This document shows, in pieces, positions 16,922 through 26,442 of a stretch of 58,323 nt of DNA. Origin of the DNA: JBFWUW01 sp050247075 (lineage in GTDB: Bacteria > Planctomycetota > Planctomycetia > Pirellulales > JBFWUW01); NCBI GenBank assembly GCA_050247075.1, contig JBFWUW010000042.1, forward strand, positions 1-58,323. The letters are read 5' to 3'. How positions within the stretch are numbered: position 1 is the first letter of the stretch; every line of letters starts with the position of its first letter. The notes beneath the pieces are model-generated. The model made no database searches. It was not told where the DNA came from and worked only from the letters and a program-made list of their open reading frames with translations. Made by a program: the position numbers and the translations under genes.

Positions 16922-18397
16922 TTAGCCGATCAACTCCGGGATCGGCTCTACATGTTCCACGCCGACCAGCTTTTGATCCAGGCCGCTGTAGAAATATGAC
17001 AGGCGGTTGGGGTCCAACCCCATCTGGTGCAAAATAGTGGCGTGCAGGTGCTTGACGTGGAAGGGGCGTTCCACGGCGGCCGCGCCTAGTTCGTCAGTAG
17101 CGCCGACGCTTTGGCCCCCCTTGATTCCGCCACCGGCCACCCACATGGTAAAGCCGTAAGAGTTGTGGTCGCGACCGGTCCCTTGGGCATACTCGGCGGT
17201 CGGCTGGCGGCCAAACTCGCCCCCCCACACCACCAGCGTTTGGTCCAACAGTCCGCGTTGCCGCAGGTCTTTCAACAGGGCGGCGATTGGCTGGTCGGTG
17301 TTGCCAGCGTGGTAGTCGTGGTTCTTCTTGAGGTCGCCGTGGGCATCCCAGTTGTTGTCGTTGTGGTTGCCGCCCGAGTAAAGCTGGATGAACCGCACGC
17401 CCCGCTCCACCAGCCGCCGCGCCAGCAGGCAGCGCTTGCCAAAGTCTTGCGTGCGGGGGTTGTCCAGCCCATACAGCGCCAGCGTTTCCGCCGTCTCTTG
17501 AGACAGATCCACCGCTTCCGGAGCCGACTGCTGCATCTTGAACGCCAGCTCATAGCTGTTGATGCGGGCGGCCAGGTCGGTGTTGTCGATGCGGGCCGTT
17601 TGGTGCCGGGTATTCTCGGCGTTGATGGCGTCGATCAGCGTCCGCTGCGTCTCGCGGGTCATGCCGGGGGGCAGGCTCAGGTCGATGATCGGCGCTCCTT
17701 GCGAACGGACGATCACCCCCTGGTACGTGGCGGGCATGTAACCGCTGGACCAGTTCTTGGCTCCGCTGATTGGGCCGCCGGTGGGGTCCAGCATGACCAC
17801 AAAGCCGGGCAGATTCTCGTTGACGCTCCCCAGGCCGTAGTTGACCCAAGAGCCCAGCGCCGGCGCGCCCGACAAAATTTTGCCGGAGTTCATTTGCAGC
17901 ATGGCCGAGCCGTGGATGGGCGAATCGGCGGTCATCGACTTGAGAAATGCAATGTCATCGACGCATGTCGCCAGGTGCGGAAAGAGTTCGCTAACCCATT
18001 GGCCCGACTGCCCATATTGCTTCATGCTCCATTTGGGTCCGACGACGCGGCCCTCGTTTTTCTCACCGCCGCGGCCCTTGGTCTTGACGGGGATCGTCTG
18101 GCCGTCCAGATCGTAAAGCTTGGGCTTATGGTCGAAGGTATCGACCTGGCTCGGCCCGCCGTACATAAACAAAAAGATCACGCTCTTGGCCGGCGCGGCG
18201 AAATGCGGCGGCTTGGGAGCCAGCGGGTTGGCGTACTTGCTGACGCCATCGGCGGCCACGGCTTGCGCATCGAGAAAGCCATCGCCAGACAACAACCCCG
18301 TTAGCGCAGCCGAAGTGAAAGCCCCACCAGCTTGCCACAGAAATTCTCGCCGCGTGCGGCCACAGAAAGCACCGCCGGGGGTGGATGGTTTGGTCAT
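16922..18397 (-). CDS. DUF1501 family protein, Tat-exported
   Basis: About 491 residues from the ATG at 18397 (a TTG at 18406 would overlap the upstream stop). The N-terminus carries a twin-arginine signal, RTRREFLWQAGGAFTSAA. Hallmarks of the family are FLFMYGGPSQVDTFDHKP near residue 85, RLVERGVRFIQLYSGG and GGEFGRQPTAEYAQGTGRDH near the C-terminus. It follows the PSCyt1-DUF1549-DUF1553 gene on the same strand with only 5 nt between them. This is the standard planctomycete pairing, so the two products are likely exported together and act on the same substrate, which is unknown. Confidence 0.9.
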   Translation of the reverse strand: MTKPSTPGGAFCGRTRREFLWQAGGAFTSAALTGLLSGDGFLDAQAVAADGVSKYANPLAPKPPHFAAPAKSVIFLFMYGGPSQVDTFDHKPKLYDLDGQTIPVKTKGRGGEKNEGRVVGPKWSMKQYGQSGQWVSELFPHLATCVDDIAFLKSMTADSPIHGSAMLQMNSGKILSGAPALGSWVNYGLGSVNENLPGFVVMLDPTGGPISGAKNWSSGYMPATYQGVIVRSQGAPIIDLSLPPGMTRETQRTLIDAINAENTRHQTARIDNTDLAARINSYELAFKMQQSAPEAVDLSQETAETLALYGLDNPRTQDFGKRCLLARRLVERGVRFIQLYSGGNHNDNNWDAHGDLKKNHDYHAGNTDQPIAALLKDLRQRGLLDQTLVVWGGEFGRQPTAEYAQGTGRDHNSYGFTMWVAGGGIKGGQSVGATDELGAAAVERPFHVKHLHATILHQMGLDPNRLSYFYSGLDQKLVGVEHVEPIPELIG

Positions 18398-18402
18398 AGT
18401 CG

Positions 18403-20820
18403 TCAATCCAAATACACGAACTCATTGAAATTCAAAACCGCCAGGCAATACAGCTCCAGAGGCCGCAGTTTGTCGCTGCGATACTTTTCGTTCAGCACGG
18501 ATAATAACGCCACCCCGCGATCAACTTCCTCGTCGCTGATCGGTCGACACAAGGCCAGACGCAGGGCCAGGCGGACTTGCGCGGCGGGGTCTTTGCCTGC
18601 TTCGGCCCGCAGCCGGCGGGAGAATTCCACCGCCTGGTCGTTGACGAACTTGCCGTTGAGCATTCCCAGCGACTGTGTGGGCAAGGTCGTCACGAAGCGG
18701 GCCTCGCAACTGCTGTCGGTCTCGGGGAAATCAAAGCTGCCCAAAATGGGCGTTATGAGCGACCGTTTGACGTGGATGTAGATGCTCCGCCGGGCTTGTT
18801 CCTCCGGTGACGACTTACCCCAGCCAGCGCCCGGCTGCGATTGCCCGGCCAGCACCTCGGCGGAAATCTCTGGGTAGTAGCCCGGCCCGTGCATTTGCAG
18901 ATTGAGTTTGCCCGTCACCGCATGGATGGAGTCGCGGATCTCCTCGGCCCCCAGCCGCCGCATATTGAACCGCCAGAAGAGATTGTTCGTCGGGTCGGCC
19001 TCCAAGCCTTTCGGATCGGCGGCACTCGACAGACGATACGTGTTTGAGAGCATGATCGCGCGATGCAGCTTCTTCAAGCTCCAACCGTTACGCACAAACT
19101 CACCCGACAGCCAATCGAGCAGTTCCGGATGCGTCGGCGCGTCTCCTTGCAGGCCAAAGTTATTTGGCGACCGCACAATCCCCCGGCCAAAATGATGCTG
19201 CCAGACGCGGTTGACCATCACCCGCGCCGTGAGCGGATTGTCGGCCGAGGCGATCCAATTGGCCAGCACGGTGCGGCGGCCCGACGAGCGGGCACCTTGC
19301 GGGGCCGGCTCGATCACGGGGTCGGGGGCGTTGAGAATATCGGGAAAGCCGGGTTGAACCTCGGGCCCTTCGCTGCGCGGGTTGCCGCGCAGCATGACGT
19401 GCGTGGCCGGCGGACGGGGGTTGCTGTGTTGTATGCTCAAGGCCAACTCGCGGGCAGGCAATTGGCGGTTCTGCAATTCGTCCCACTGGGCCTTCAGAAC
19501 CTTGTATTGCTCGGCATCCTCCGGCGAAAGCAACTGTAAGAGCTTTTCCTTCAGCAGTTTCTCGCGGTCGTTTCCTTCGCTCTTGCGCTGGTCCTCGGCC
19601 GACATCTTGACGATGCCCCGCTGCTCGATCGGCTGCAGTTGCTCGCGCAGGTCGCGTTTCTGGCGGTCATAATCGGCAAACATGGCCAGCAGTTCCGGCG
19701 AGGAAATGTCGGTCTGGCTGTTGCCCGGATCGTAGTGCGGCACATCCTGAAAGAAGGCCACCAGCTTGTAATAGTCGGCCTGTGGAATGGGGTCGATCTT
19801 GTGGTCGTGGCAGCGGGCGCAATTGATCGTCATGCCTAGAAATGCCTGCCCGGTCGTCGTCACCAGATCGTCAAAGCCCTCGAACCGGGCTAGTACGCGG
19901 TCGGCCGGTTCGTCGTCCCATAGGCCCAGCCGATAGTAGCCCGTGGCGATGATGGTTTCGTGCGTTGCGCCAGGGAGTTCATCGCCGGCGAGTTGTTCGC
20001 GGATGAACTGGTCGTAGGGCTTGTCGGCATTGAGCGAATCAATGACGTAGTCGCGGTAGCGCCAGGCGTTGGGTTTGACGCCATCGCGCTCAAAACTGTT
20101 GGTCTCGGCAAAGCGGACCACATCCAGCCAATGCCTTGCCCAACGCTCGCCGTAACGCTCGGACGAAAGCAGTTTGTCGATCACGCGCTCGTAAGCATCG
20201 GCCGAGTTGTCCATTAGGAACGCATCGGTCTCGGCCGGAGTTGGTGGCAAGCCGGTCAGATCGTAATAGGCCCGGCGCAACAACGCGGCCTTGCCGGCGG
20301 GCACCACGGGGCGCAAGTTGTTCCGCTCCAACCGCGACAGAATGAAGGCGTCGATAGGGTTGCGGACCCAGGCCGATTGCTTCACCTTGGGGGGCTGTTG
20401 TGGCTGGACGGGCTGAAACGCCCAATGGTCTTCCCACTTAGCTCCCGCTTCAATCCAGCGGCGGAAGTTGGCGACCTCCTCGGCCGAGAGGGGCTTGCCC
20501 TCGGGCGGCATGCGAATGCCTTCCTCGGTTGAGGAAATACGATGCAGCAACTCGCTCTTGTCGGGTTTTCCGGGCACGATGGCCACCGCCCCGGAGTCCA
20601 ACTTGGCAAACGCATCGGCTGAGGTATTCAGCCGCAGGCCCGCTTCGTTCTCACCCGGCCCGTGACACTTGAAGCAGTTCTTGGCCAGGATGGGGCGGAT
20701 TTCGCGATCGAAATTGACCGGCCGCTCGTCTGGCTGTTGGGCCCATGCCGCATGCATGTCCGCCAACAATGTCAGCAGAAAGACCAAGGTGGCGCAGCGT
20801 GCAACTATGAATTGAATCAT
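18403..20820 (-). CDS. PSCyt1-DUF1549-DUF1553 protein (PSD1 type)
   Basis: 805 residues from the ATG at 20820; an in-frame TTG at 20865 lies further upstream but precedes no signal peptide. The signal peptide ends around AAWAQQ. PSCyt1 domain: heme site CFKCHG (about residue 45). DUF1549 domain: NPIDAFILSRLERN through YDLTGLPPTPAETDAF and RHWLDVVRFAETNSFERDG, followed by a second CxxCH (NCARCHDHKIDPIP). A coiled-coil linker lies at about 390-450. DUF1553 domain: LTARVMVNRVWQHHFGRGIV, HPELLDWLSGEFVRNGWSLK. It is a periplasmic c-type cytochrome-containing protein of unknown substrate, paired with the DUF1501 gene downstream. Confidence 0.9.
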   Translation of the reverse strand: MIQFIVARCATLVFLLTLLADMHAAWAQQPDERPVNFDREIRPILAKNCFKCHGPGENEAGLRLNTSADAFAKLDSGAVAIVPGKPDKSELLHRISSTEEGIRMPPEGKPLSAEEVANFRRWIEAGAKWEDHWAFQPVQPQQPPKVKQSAWVRNPIDAFILSRLERNNLRPVVPAGKAALLRRAYYDLTGLPPTPAETDAFLMDNSADAYERVIDKLLSSERYGERWARHWLDVVRFAETNSFERDGVKPNAWRYRDYVIDSLNADKPYDQFIREQLAGDELPGATHETIIATGYYRLGLWDDEPADRVLARFEGFDDLVTTTGQAFLGMTINCARCHDHKIDPIPQADYYKLVAFFQDVPHYDPGNSQTDISSPELLAMFADYDRQKRDLREQLQPIEQRGIVKMSAEDQRKSEGNDREKLLKEKLLQLLSPEDAEQYKVLKAQWDELQNRQLPARELALSIQHSNPRPPATHVMLRGNPRSEGPEVQPGFPDILNAPDPVIEPAPQGARSSGRRTVLANWIASADNPLTARVMVNRVWQHHFGRGIVRSPNNFGLQGDAPTHPELLDWLSGEFVRNGWSLKKLHRAIMLSNTYRLSSAADPKGLEADPTNNLFWRFNMRRLGAEEIRDSIHAVTGKLNLQMHGPGYYPEISAEVLAGQSQPGAGWGKSSPEEQARRSIYIHVKRSLITPILGSFDFPETDSSCEARFVTTLPTQSLGMLNGKFVNDQAVEFSRRLRAEAGKDPAAQVRLALRLALCRPISDEEVDRGVALLSVLNEKYRSDKLRPLELYCLAVLNFNEFVYLD

Positions 20821-20981
20821 CGCGTGGCTATTCGCTCTAGGCAGGGCCTGGCTTGGTTCAGGCAACCATGAGTTGCCAGCACCAAACGCAGCGGAACCGG
20901 CGGGACCGAGGGCTTATTGAACCTCTTTATCATACCGCGCCGCGCCGCGAATGAACAAGATTTCGCGGTGAGTTCGCCGCT

Positions 20982-21812
20982 TCAGCCCAGCAGGTTCGAG
21001 AGAAACTCAAACGATTGCCGGGCGGCGGCGGGAGCCATGTGGCCGTGGCGGCCGAGTTCCACATGCAGGCCGCCGCGGTAGCCGCTTGACTGGAGCGCGG
21101 CCAGCACCGGCGGGAAGTCGATCTCTCCCTCGCCGAAGGGCAGATGTTCGTGGATGCCGCGGCGCAGGTCTTCGATATGGACATTCACCAGCCGCGGTCC
21201 CCAGCGGCCAATGTAGCTGGCTAGCGGCGTTTCTCCCTGGCAATGCAGATGGCCAATGTCCAGCGTCAGTTTCATCATCGGGCCATCGACCTTTTCCAGC
21301 AACTGCTCGAACCGGGCCATCGTGTCGATGAACATGCCTGGCTCAGGCTCAAAGCCCAGAGCCACGCCCCGTTGCGTGGCATACGCCAGCAGTTCCCGCA
21401 ACGGCGGCACCAGCCGTTCCCAGACCTCGTTTTCGGAGGCGTTGTCGTGGACCACGCCTGACCACAGCGAGACGCAGTCACTGTTCCACTGCGCGGCCAG
21501 ATCGACCGCCTTCCGCAAGAACTCCAGCCGCCGCTGCCGGCCTGCCGCATCGGACGAGACCAAAGTTGGCTCGTGCTTTTGCCGAGGGTCGAGCAAGAAC
21601 CTGGCCCCCGTTTCGACGACGGAGCTCAACTTCAACGCTTGCAATAATTGGCCAATGACGGCGGCTTGGGCGGCGGCGCGATCCGAAAGTGGATTGCACC
21701 AGCCGTGATCTAGCGTCAATGCCACGCTGCGGTAGCCAATATCCGCCAGCAACTTCAAGCCGCCACCCGGATCGTGGTGGGCCAGTCCGTTTGTGTTGTA
21801 ACCGATTAACAT
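20982..21812 (-). CDS. sugar phosphate isomerase/epimerase (xylose isomerase-like TIM barrel)
   Basis: 276 residues, normal for the AP-endonuclease family 2 fold. Barrel phrases are in order: MLIGYNTNGLAHHDP, SVALTLDHGWCNP, GVALGFEPEPGMF (metal-ligand Glu), LTLDIGHLHCQGE (Asp/His), VNVHIEDLRRG (His) and GEGEIDFPPVLAAL. Proteins of this family isomerise or epimerise sugars, inositols or related compounds with a divalent metal; the substrate cannot be told from sequence. It lies 20 nt downstream of the vWA gene at 21833-24145 on the same strand and may be the last gene of that operon. The 161-bp gap to the PSCyt1 gene holds nothing clear. Confidence 0.82.
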   Translation of the reverse strand: MLIGYNTNGLAHHDPGGGLKLLADIGYRSVALTLDHGWCNPLSDRAAAQAAVIGQLLQALKLSSVVETGARFLLDPRQKHEPTLVSSDAAGRQRRLEFLRKAVDLAAQWNSDCVSLWSGVVHDNASENEVWERLVPPLRELLAYATQRGVALGFEPEPGMFIDTMARFEQLLEKVDGPMMKLTLDIGHLHCQGETPLASYIGRWGPRLVNVHIEDLRRGIHEHLPFGEGEIDFPPVLAALQSSGYRGGLHVELGRHGHMAPAAARQSFEFLSNLLG

Positions 21813-21832
21813 ACGGGCGTTGCCGGCGATTA

Positions 21833-24145
21833 TTACGGTGCCGTGGCTTCCGCTGGGGGCTGTTCGCTGGGACCGCGTTCAACGCCCATGCTGGCCCTGC
21901 CGGCACGGCGGATGGGCGAGGCGGCGATCTCCACTGGCCTGGCATAATGGCGCAAGCTGACACGATTGGCCAGCCAAGGCTCGAAGAGGGCGATGGCCAG
22001 AACGATCCATAGCACGATATCCCACAATGGAAATCCGCGTCTGGCCGCCAAGGACGCTTCGCGCAGGCGGTCCGCATCGGCCACGTAGGTCACCAGCGGC
22101 CGTCCGGGTAGCAGCCGCTTCAATTCGGCCTCGACAAGCTTCTCGGCGTTGTCATTGTCGCCGGCGCTTTGCGGCAGATCATCCAGATAGGCCAGGTCGG
22201 ACTCGTGGTTTTCCAAATTCGCCACGAACAATCTGGCTGGCTGGCCCGGTTTGGCGGCGTCACTAATCGAATAAACGCCGGATTGCATGGCACCATCGTA
22301 GGCCAGCGGCGCAGCCGGATCGTCGGTAACAATCGCATGGCCCAGGGAACCGTCGGGTTGCTTGATGAGAATTTGGCCTAGCCCCTCTGCCGCCGAAACC
22401 GGCAGCGAGACGCGGTCGCCCGTGGCAAAGAAGCCATCCGCGGCCAGTGGTTGCTGCGCCATGTAGCTGACCAGGCGATATATCCAGGGCAAGAATACCG
22501 GTCGCACCGGCAGATTCGTCCAGTCGCGGTCGCAGGTTGAAGCGAACAGCAGCACCCGCCCCTTGCCAAAGTCCTTCTCCAGCAACAGCGGCAAGCCCGA
22601 TTCTTGGCCGCCGGTCCGCATGATAACGCGGGCGTCGCCCGGTTCGACGCGCCATAGGGCCTTGAAAGTCACGCCCGCCAGGTTGCCCAGGTCGTTCTCG
22701 CCAAAGGCCGACAAGGCTGCGTGCCCTTCGTCAATTCCGCCGATGAATGCCACGTCGGTATCGGCCGTGGCACTGCCTTCAATCTTTTGCAGCCGCCCTG
22801 GCTGCAACCCGCCGTGCAGCCGCGATGTGCCGGCCAGATTTTGGTTGTAGAACGCTGGCGAAACCTTATCCCCCAAGAAGAACAGCAGCCGGCCGCCGCC
22901 ATCGACGTAGGCCTCCAGCTTTTCGACCAACGGAGCCGCCAGCGACTCAACATTGGCCAGAATCAATAACGGATAACTATCCAGATTGGCCTGGGCCAGT
23001 GCCGCCGGCTCGACCGTATCGAGCTTGATGGAACTTCTTCCCCCAATGCTGGCGGTCAGGGCATTCTTGAGAAAAAACAGCTCGTCCAGCCGCGCCACTG
23101 CGGATGGCGCACCGTCTACGGCTAACACCTTGACCTCGTCCAGCACCTCGAACGCGAAATAGCGGCGATCATCGGCCGGCAAACCGCTGTCTTCGATTTC
23201 GACATACCCGCGATGCCAGCCCGGCGCGGCAAAGGCATGATGGAACCGCGGCACCGACCAACGGTTGGCTTTGAGTTCCTCCAGCCGCCGCTCGCCCACT
23301 TGCTGGTCGTCGATGAACAACCGCACGGTCGTCGCACGCACGCGTTGGCTTTGGTTGAGGACATGGGGCTGAATGGAAAACGGCACGCCCACCATGGGCC
23401 GGGCCGAAGCCAGATTGACGCTCGTCACCGCCAGATTCTCTGGCTGGTCGGGACGCAAGCGGACGACAAAGTACAAGTTGCGGCTTTCGGCCTCGCCCGT
23501 GGAGGGATCGTCGCGTTCTTCCCAGCCTCGCGTTTGCAGGTCGCTGAGGACATAAACCTCTTTGCTCTTGGCCGCACTCGACCGCAATATCTGCTCGGCC
23601 CGGGCAACGGCGGCTACCAGGTCGGTCCCTAACTCGGCGGGGACAATCTGTTCGACCGCTTGCCGCACGTCGTTCAGGGCTGGCGTCGGCTCGGGAAACA
23701 GCGTCTCAGGGCCGGCCGCCTTGCGGGCAGCCAGCACAACCGAAGCCGTATCGCCCGGACGGAGTTCGTCCAGCAATCGGCGCGCGGCCAACTGCGCCCT
23801 GGCCAGCAGAGTCTGGCCTTCCTCGACATAGCCCATGCTGGCGGAATTGTCGATGACAAGCACCAGCGAACGGCTTTGTCCGGCCAGCAACGACTGGCCG
23901 GGGGGCAAGAACAGCGGCCGCGCCAAGGCCATGGCAAATAACGCGCACAACGCCATCCGCAGCGCCAGCAGCAGCAATTCCTTGAGCTGGCTCATGCGGT
24001 ACGACCGCAAAAACTGGTCTGTGAAGAAGCGGGTGGTGGAGAACCGCATCTTCTTGGTTCTCTTCGAGCGGCTCAAATGGATCAACAGCGGTATCGCCGC
24101 CGAAGCCAGGCCGATCAAGAAGAGTGGAGAGAGGAAGGTGAACAT
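21833..24145 (-). CDS. BatA-type vWA membrane protein (second copy)
   Basis: 770 residues from the ATG at 24145; the open frame extends to 24235 but that part lies in a repeat element. A BatA N-terminal domain with membrane helices occupies about 1-85 (FLSPLFLIGLASAAIPLLIH). The vWA domain starts at about 95 with an intact MIDAS motif, LVIDNSASMG. A beta-rich and GATase-like region follows (LLILANVESLAAPLVEKL, GGGRLLFFLGDKV). A final membrane helix lies near residue 725. It is a paralog of the protein at 36583. Partnered with the DUF58 and MoxR genes upstream, it probably forms a metal-dependent membrane complex with the ATPase. No Shine-Dalgarno sequence; the repeat arm ends 12 nt upstream. 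Confidence 0.82.
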   Translation of the reverse strand: MFTFLSPLFLIGLASAAIPLLIHLSRSKRTKKMRFSTTRFFTDQFLRSYRMSQLKELLLLALRMALCALFAMALARPLFLPPGQSLLAGQSRSLVLVIDNSASMGYVEEGQTLLARAQLAARRLLDELRPGDTASVVLAARKAAGPETLFPEPTPALNDVRQAVEQIVPAELGTDLVAAVARAEQILRSSAAKSKEVYVLSDLQTRGWEERDDPSTGEAESRNLYFVVRLRPDQPENLAVTSVNLASARPMVGVPFSIQPHVLNQSQRVRATTVRLFIDDQQVGERRLEELKANRWSVPRFHHAFAAPGWHRGYVEIEDSGLPADDRRYFAFEVLDEVKVLAVDGAPSAVARLDELFFLKNALTASIGGRSSIKLDTVEPAALAQANLDSYPLLILANVESLAAPLVEKLEAYVDGGGRLLFFLGDKVSPAFYNQNLAGTSRLHGGLQPGRLQKIEGSATADTDVAFIGGIDEGHAALSAFGENDLGNLAGVTFKALWRVEPGDARVIMRTGGQESGLPLLLEKDFGKGRVLLFASTCDRDWTNLPVRPVFLPWIYRLVSYMAQQPLAADGFFATGDRVSLPVSAAEGLGQILIKQPDGSLGHAIVTDDPAAPLAYDGAMQSGVYSISDAAKPGQPARLFVANLENHESDLAYLDDLPQSAGDNDNAEKLVEAELKRLLPGRPLVTYVADADRLREASLAARRGFPLWDIVLWIVLAIALFEPWLANRVSLRHYARPVEIAASPIRRAGRASMGVERGPSEQPPAEATAP

Positions 24146-24156
24146 GGGGAGCGAAG

Positions 24157-24265
24157 GATTTTTGAATCTTGATTTTGGATTTTCGATTGTAAAGATGAAG
24201 CGGCCGGCGCAATCTGGATATCGATTCCTCAACAATCAAAAATCGAAAATCCAAAATCAAAAATG
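24157..24265. repeat. heptamer inverted-repeat element, short copy (109 bp)
   Basis: The left arm 24157-24191 and the right arm 24231-24265 are each exactly five heptamers (consensus GATTTTN reading inward, inner unit GATTGTW). The loop is 39 nt. It fills the gap between the DUF58 gene (stop 24273) and the vWA gene (start 24145). Confidence 0.9.
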
Positions 24266-24272
24266 GCACGCC

Positions 24273-25169
24273 TTACATCATCTGCCTGCGCGCCAAATAC
24301 TGTCCCAGGAATATCTCAAACGGTTGGTCGGTTTCGGCCAGGGCATAGTCGATTTGTGCGCTGGTGCAACCGCCGCGGATGATTTCCAGGAATTTGGCGA
24401 GCTCTTCCAGATAGGCCTTGCGGAACGCCCGAGGATCGCTGGTTACTTCGTGGGAGGTTTCCAGATCCTCAATTCGGGTCACGTCGTCGAACGGAAACGT
24501 CACCTCGGCGGGGTCCAACGTGTGCAGTACGATCACCTCGTGCTTGGCATGCCGCAAATGCTTGAGCGCGGCCAGCAACTCTAGCGGGTCGTCGAACAGG
24601 TCGGAGATGAGCACGATCAAGGCCCGCTTTTTGATCGTTTCGGCCAGGTGGTGGATGGTCTTGGCGAGGCTGGTTTCGCCACCCGCCACGGTACGTTCCA
24701 GCCGGTCCATGAGCACCCGCAGATGGCCAGTCCCTTGCCGCGGAGGAACCATGTCGCGGACAGCGTCATCGAATGTCACCAGGCCGACGGCGTCGTGCTG
24801 GCCCGCCATAAGATAGGCCAGGCTTGCCGCCAGGTAAGAACCATATTCCAGCTTGGTGAGTTTTCCCTCGTGGCGGTAGTCCATGCTCGTCGAGCGGTCG
24901 AGCAGCACGTAACAACGCAGGCAGGTTTCTTCCTCGTACTGCTTGACGTAGAGCTTGTCGCGGCGGCCAAACACCCGCCAGTCGATATGCTTGGGGTCGA
25001 TGCCCGGCGTGTATTGCCGATGCTCGGCAAACTCAATGGAGTAACCCTTGTTGGGGCTCTTGTGCATGCCGGCGTAAAACCCCTCGACCACGCGCCGCGC
25101 GGCGATTTGCATGTTCTTCAACCGCGCCAGCGCGGCGGGATCGAAGTATTTGTAGGGGGCGGAAGGCAT
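24273..25169 (-). CDS. DUF58 domain protein (second copy)
   Basis: 298 residues, typical length. It contains the conserved DUF58 core SIEFAEHRQYTPGIDPKHID-like region (about residues 45-65) and WRVFGRRDKLYVKQYEEE. This continues into a vWA-like domain whose metal site YVLLDRSTSMDYR keeps the DxSxS signature (about residue 92). LIVLISDLFDDP lies near 190. DUF58 proteins are partners of MoxR AAA+ ATPases. It is encoded between the MoxR gene at 25327 and the vWA gene at 21833. Both flanking gaps consist of a heptamer element; the start codon has no evident Shine-Dalgarno sequence. It is a paralog of 39055. Confidence 0.88.
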   Translation of the reverse strand: MPSAPYKYFDPAALARLKNMQIAARRVVEGFYAGMHKSPNKGYSIEFAEHRQYTPGIDPKHIDWRVFGRRDKLYVKQYEEETCLRCYVLLDRSTSMDYRHEGKLTKLEYGSYLAASLAYLMAGQHDAVGLVTFDDAVRDMVPPRQGTGHLRVLMDRLERTVAGGETSLAKTIHHLAETIKKRALIVLISDLFDDPLELLAALKHLRHAKHEVIVLHTLDPAEVTFPFDDVTRIEDLETSHEVTSDPRAFRKAYLEELAKFLEIIRGGCTSAQIDYALAETDQPFEIFLGQYLARRQMM

Positions 25170-25175
25170 GATGGG

Positions 25176-25322
25176 GATTTTCGATATCGGATTTTTGATT
25201 TTGGATTGAAATGCAGGAGGCCCGCAGCGGTTATCGCTGCGATGTCATGTTTCTCCGGAGGAATAAATGGAGTACGCCGGCTTAACTTTCAATCCAAAAT
25301 CAAAACTCCAAAATCTAAAATG
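25176..25322. repeat. heptamer inverted-repeat element, short copy (147 bp)
   Basis: The arms are 25176-25210 and 25288-25322, five heptamers each, inner units GATTGAA on both sides. The 77-nt loop contains a nested hairpin GCAGCG/CGCTGC. It fills the MoxR-DUF58 gap: the right arm ends 5 nt before the MoxR stop and the left arm 7 nt from the DUF58 start. Confidence 0.9.
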
Positions 25323-25326
25323 TTGC

Positions 25327-26385
25327 TCACTGGTAGGCGCTGGCTTTCGGCTCACTCACCGTTTCCAGCAATTGCTTCACGATTTTGTCGGGCGTGATGC
25401 CTTCGGCCTCGGCATGGAAGTTGGTGATGATGCGGTGCCGGAGGACGAGCGGGGCGACCTCACGGACGTGGGCGCAAGTGACGTTGTATTCGCCGCTGAT
25501 GGCCGCCCGGGCCTTGGCCCCCAGTACCAGGTATTGCACCGCGCGGGTGCCAGCTCCCCAGTTGACATATTCCTTGGTGATGGCGGCCGCGCCCGTTTCG
25601 TCGTCGGGCCGCGTGGCGCGGGCCAGGTTGACGGCGTACAGGGCCACATGGTCGCTGACCGGCAGTTTCCGCACGATCTGCTGCAAGTGCAGGATCTCGT
25701 CGCCGCTGAGCACTTTCGACACCTCCACCGTCACATCGGAGGTAGTGCTCTTGGCGATTTCCAGTTCTTCCTCGGGCTTGGGATAGCCTACGCGGATATC
25801 GAACATGAAACGGTCCAACTGCGCCTCGGGCAGCGGGTAGGTCCCTTCTTGCTCGATGGGGTTTTGCGTGGCCAGCACAAAGAAAGGCTTGGGCAAGGTG
25901 TACGTCCGCCCGCTGGCGGTGATCTCCAGCTCTTGCATGGCTTGCAGCAAGGCCGCTTGCGTCTTGGGGGGCGTGCGGTTGATTTCATCAGCCAGCAAGA
26001 TGTTGGCGAAAACGGGCCCTTCAACAAAGCGAAAATTCCGCCCGCCGGTGGCGCGGTCTTCCTCGATGATGTCGGTCCCAGTGATGTCCGACGGCATCAG
26101 GTCGGGCGTAAACTGAATGCGGTTGAACTTGAGGTCGATGGCCTGGGCAATGGTCCGCACCATCAGCGTTTTGGCCAGCCCCGGCACGCCAATCATCAGG
26201 CAGTGCCCGCGGGAGAAGATGGCCGTCAGCAAATCATCGACGACGTGCTCTTGGCCGACGATGACTTTGGAAATCTCTTGCTTGAGCCGGCCGCGGGCCT
26301 GGCCCAGTTTGGCGATGGCGGCCAGTTCGTCGCCAGTGGCGGCCTCGGCGGTGCGCAGCGGATTGCTTTTTTGGGCGGTGGACAT
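25327..26385 (-). CDS. MoxR-family AAA+ ATPase (second copy)
   Basis: 352 residues. Walker A is GVPGLAKT (about residue 75) and Walker B is LLADEINRTPPKTQ (about 135). The MoxR sensor region ATQNPIEQEGTYPLPEAQLD lies at about 190, and the C-terminal lid follows. The ATG at 26385 has GGAG 10 nt upstream. MoxR ATPases are thought to act as chaperones that mature or assemble partner proteins through vWA-domain co-factors, here the DUF58 and BatA-type proteins downstream. It is about the same length as the paralog at 40394 and shares its motifs. Confidence 0.93.
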   Translation of the reverse strand: MSTAQKSNPLRTAEAATGDELAAIAKLGQARGRLKQEISKVIVGQEHVVDDLLTAIFSRGHCLMIGVPGLAKTLMVRTIAQAIDLKFNRIQFTPDLMPSDITGTDIIEEDRATGGRNFRFVEGPVFANILLADEINRTPPKTQAALLQAMQELEITASGRTYTLPKPFFVLATQNPIEQEGTYPLPEAQLDRFMFDIRVGYPKPEEELEIAKSTTSDVTVEVSKVLSGDEILHLQQIVRKLPVSDHVALYAVNLARATRPDDETGAAAITKEYVNWGAGTRAVQYLVLGAKARAAISGEYNVTCAHVREVAPLVLRHRIITNFHAEAEGITPDKIVKQLLETVSEPKASAYQ

Positions 26386-26442
26386 GAAAAACGGACTCCA
26401 GGTGTAGGCCGGCGGATTGCCGGGCGAAAATGATTCGAACGA

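Noticed and set aside
16891..16928. CGGCTAA...TTAGCCG as a terminator between convergent genes
   Set aside because: The stem is only 7 bp with a long loop, no T-tract, and it overlaps the DUF1501 stop codon.
17111..18304. Long plus-strand open frame opposite the DUF1501 gene
   Set aside because: The composition is a shadow (Val/Gln/Arg-rich, no motif), while the minus strand encodes clear DUF1501 signatures.
25267..26433. 388-codon plus-strand frame opposite MoxR
   Set aside because: It starts inside a repeat arm and covers a gene with intact Walker motifs on the other strand.
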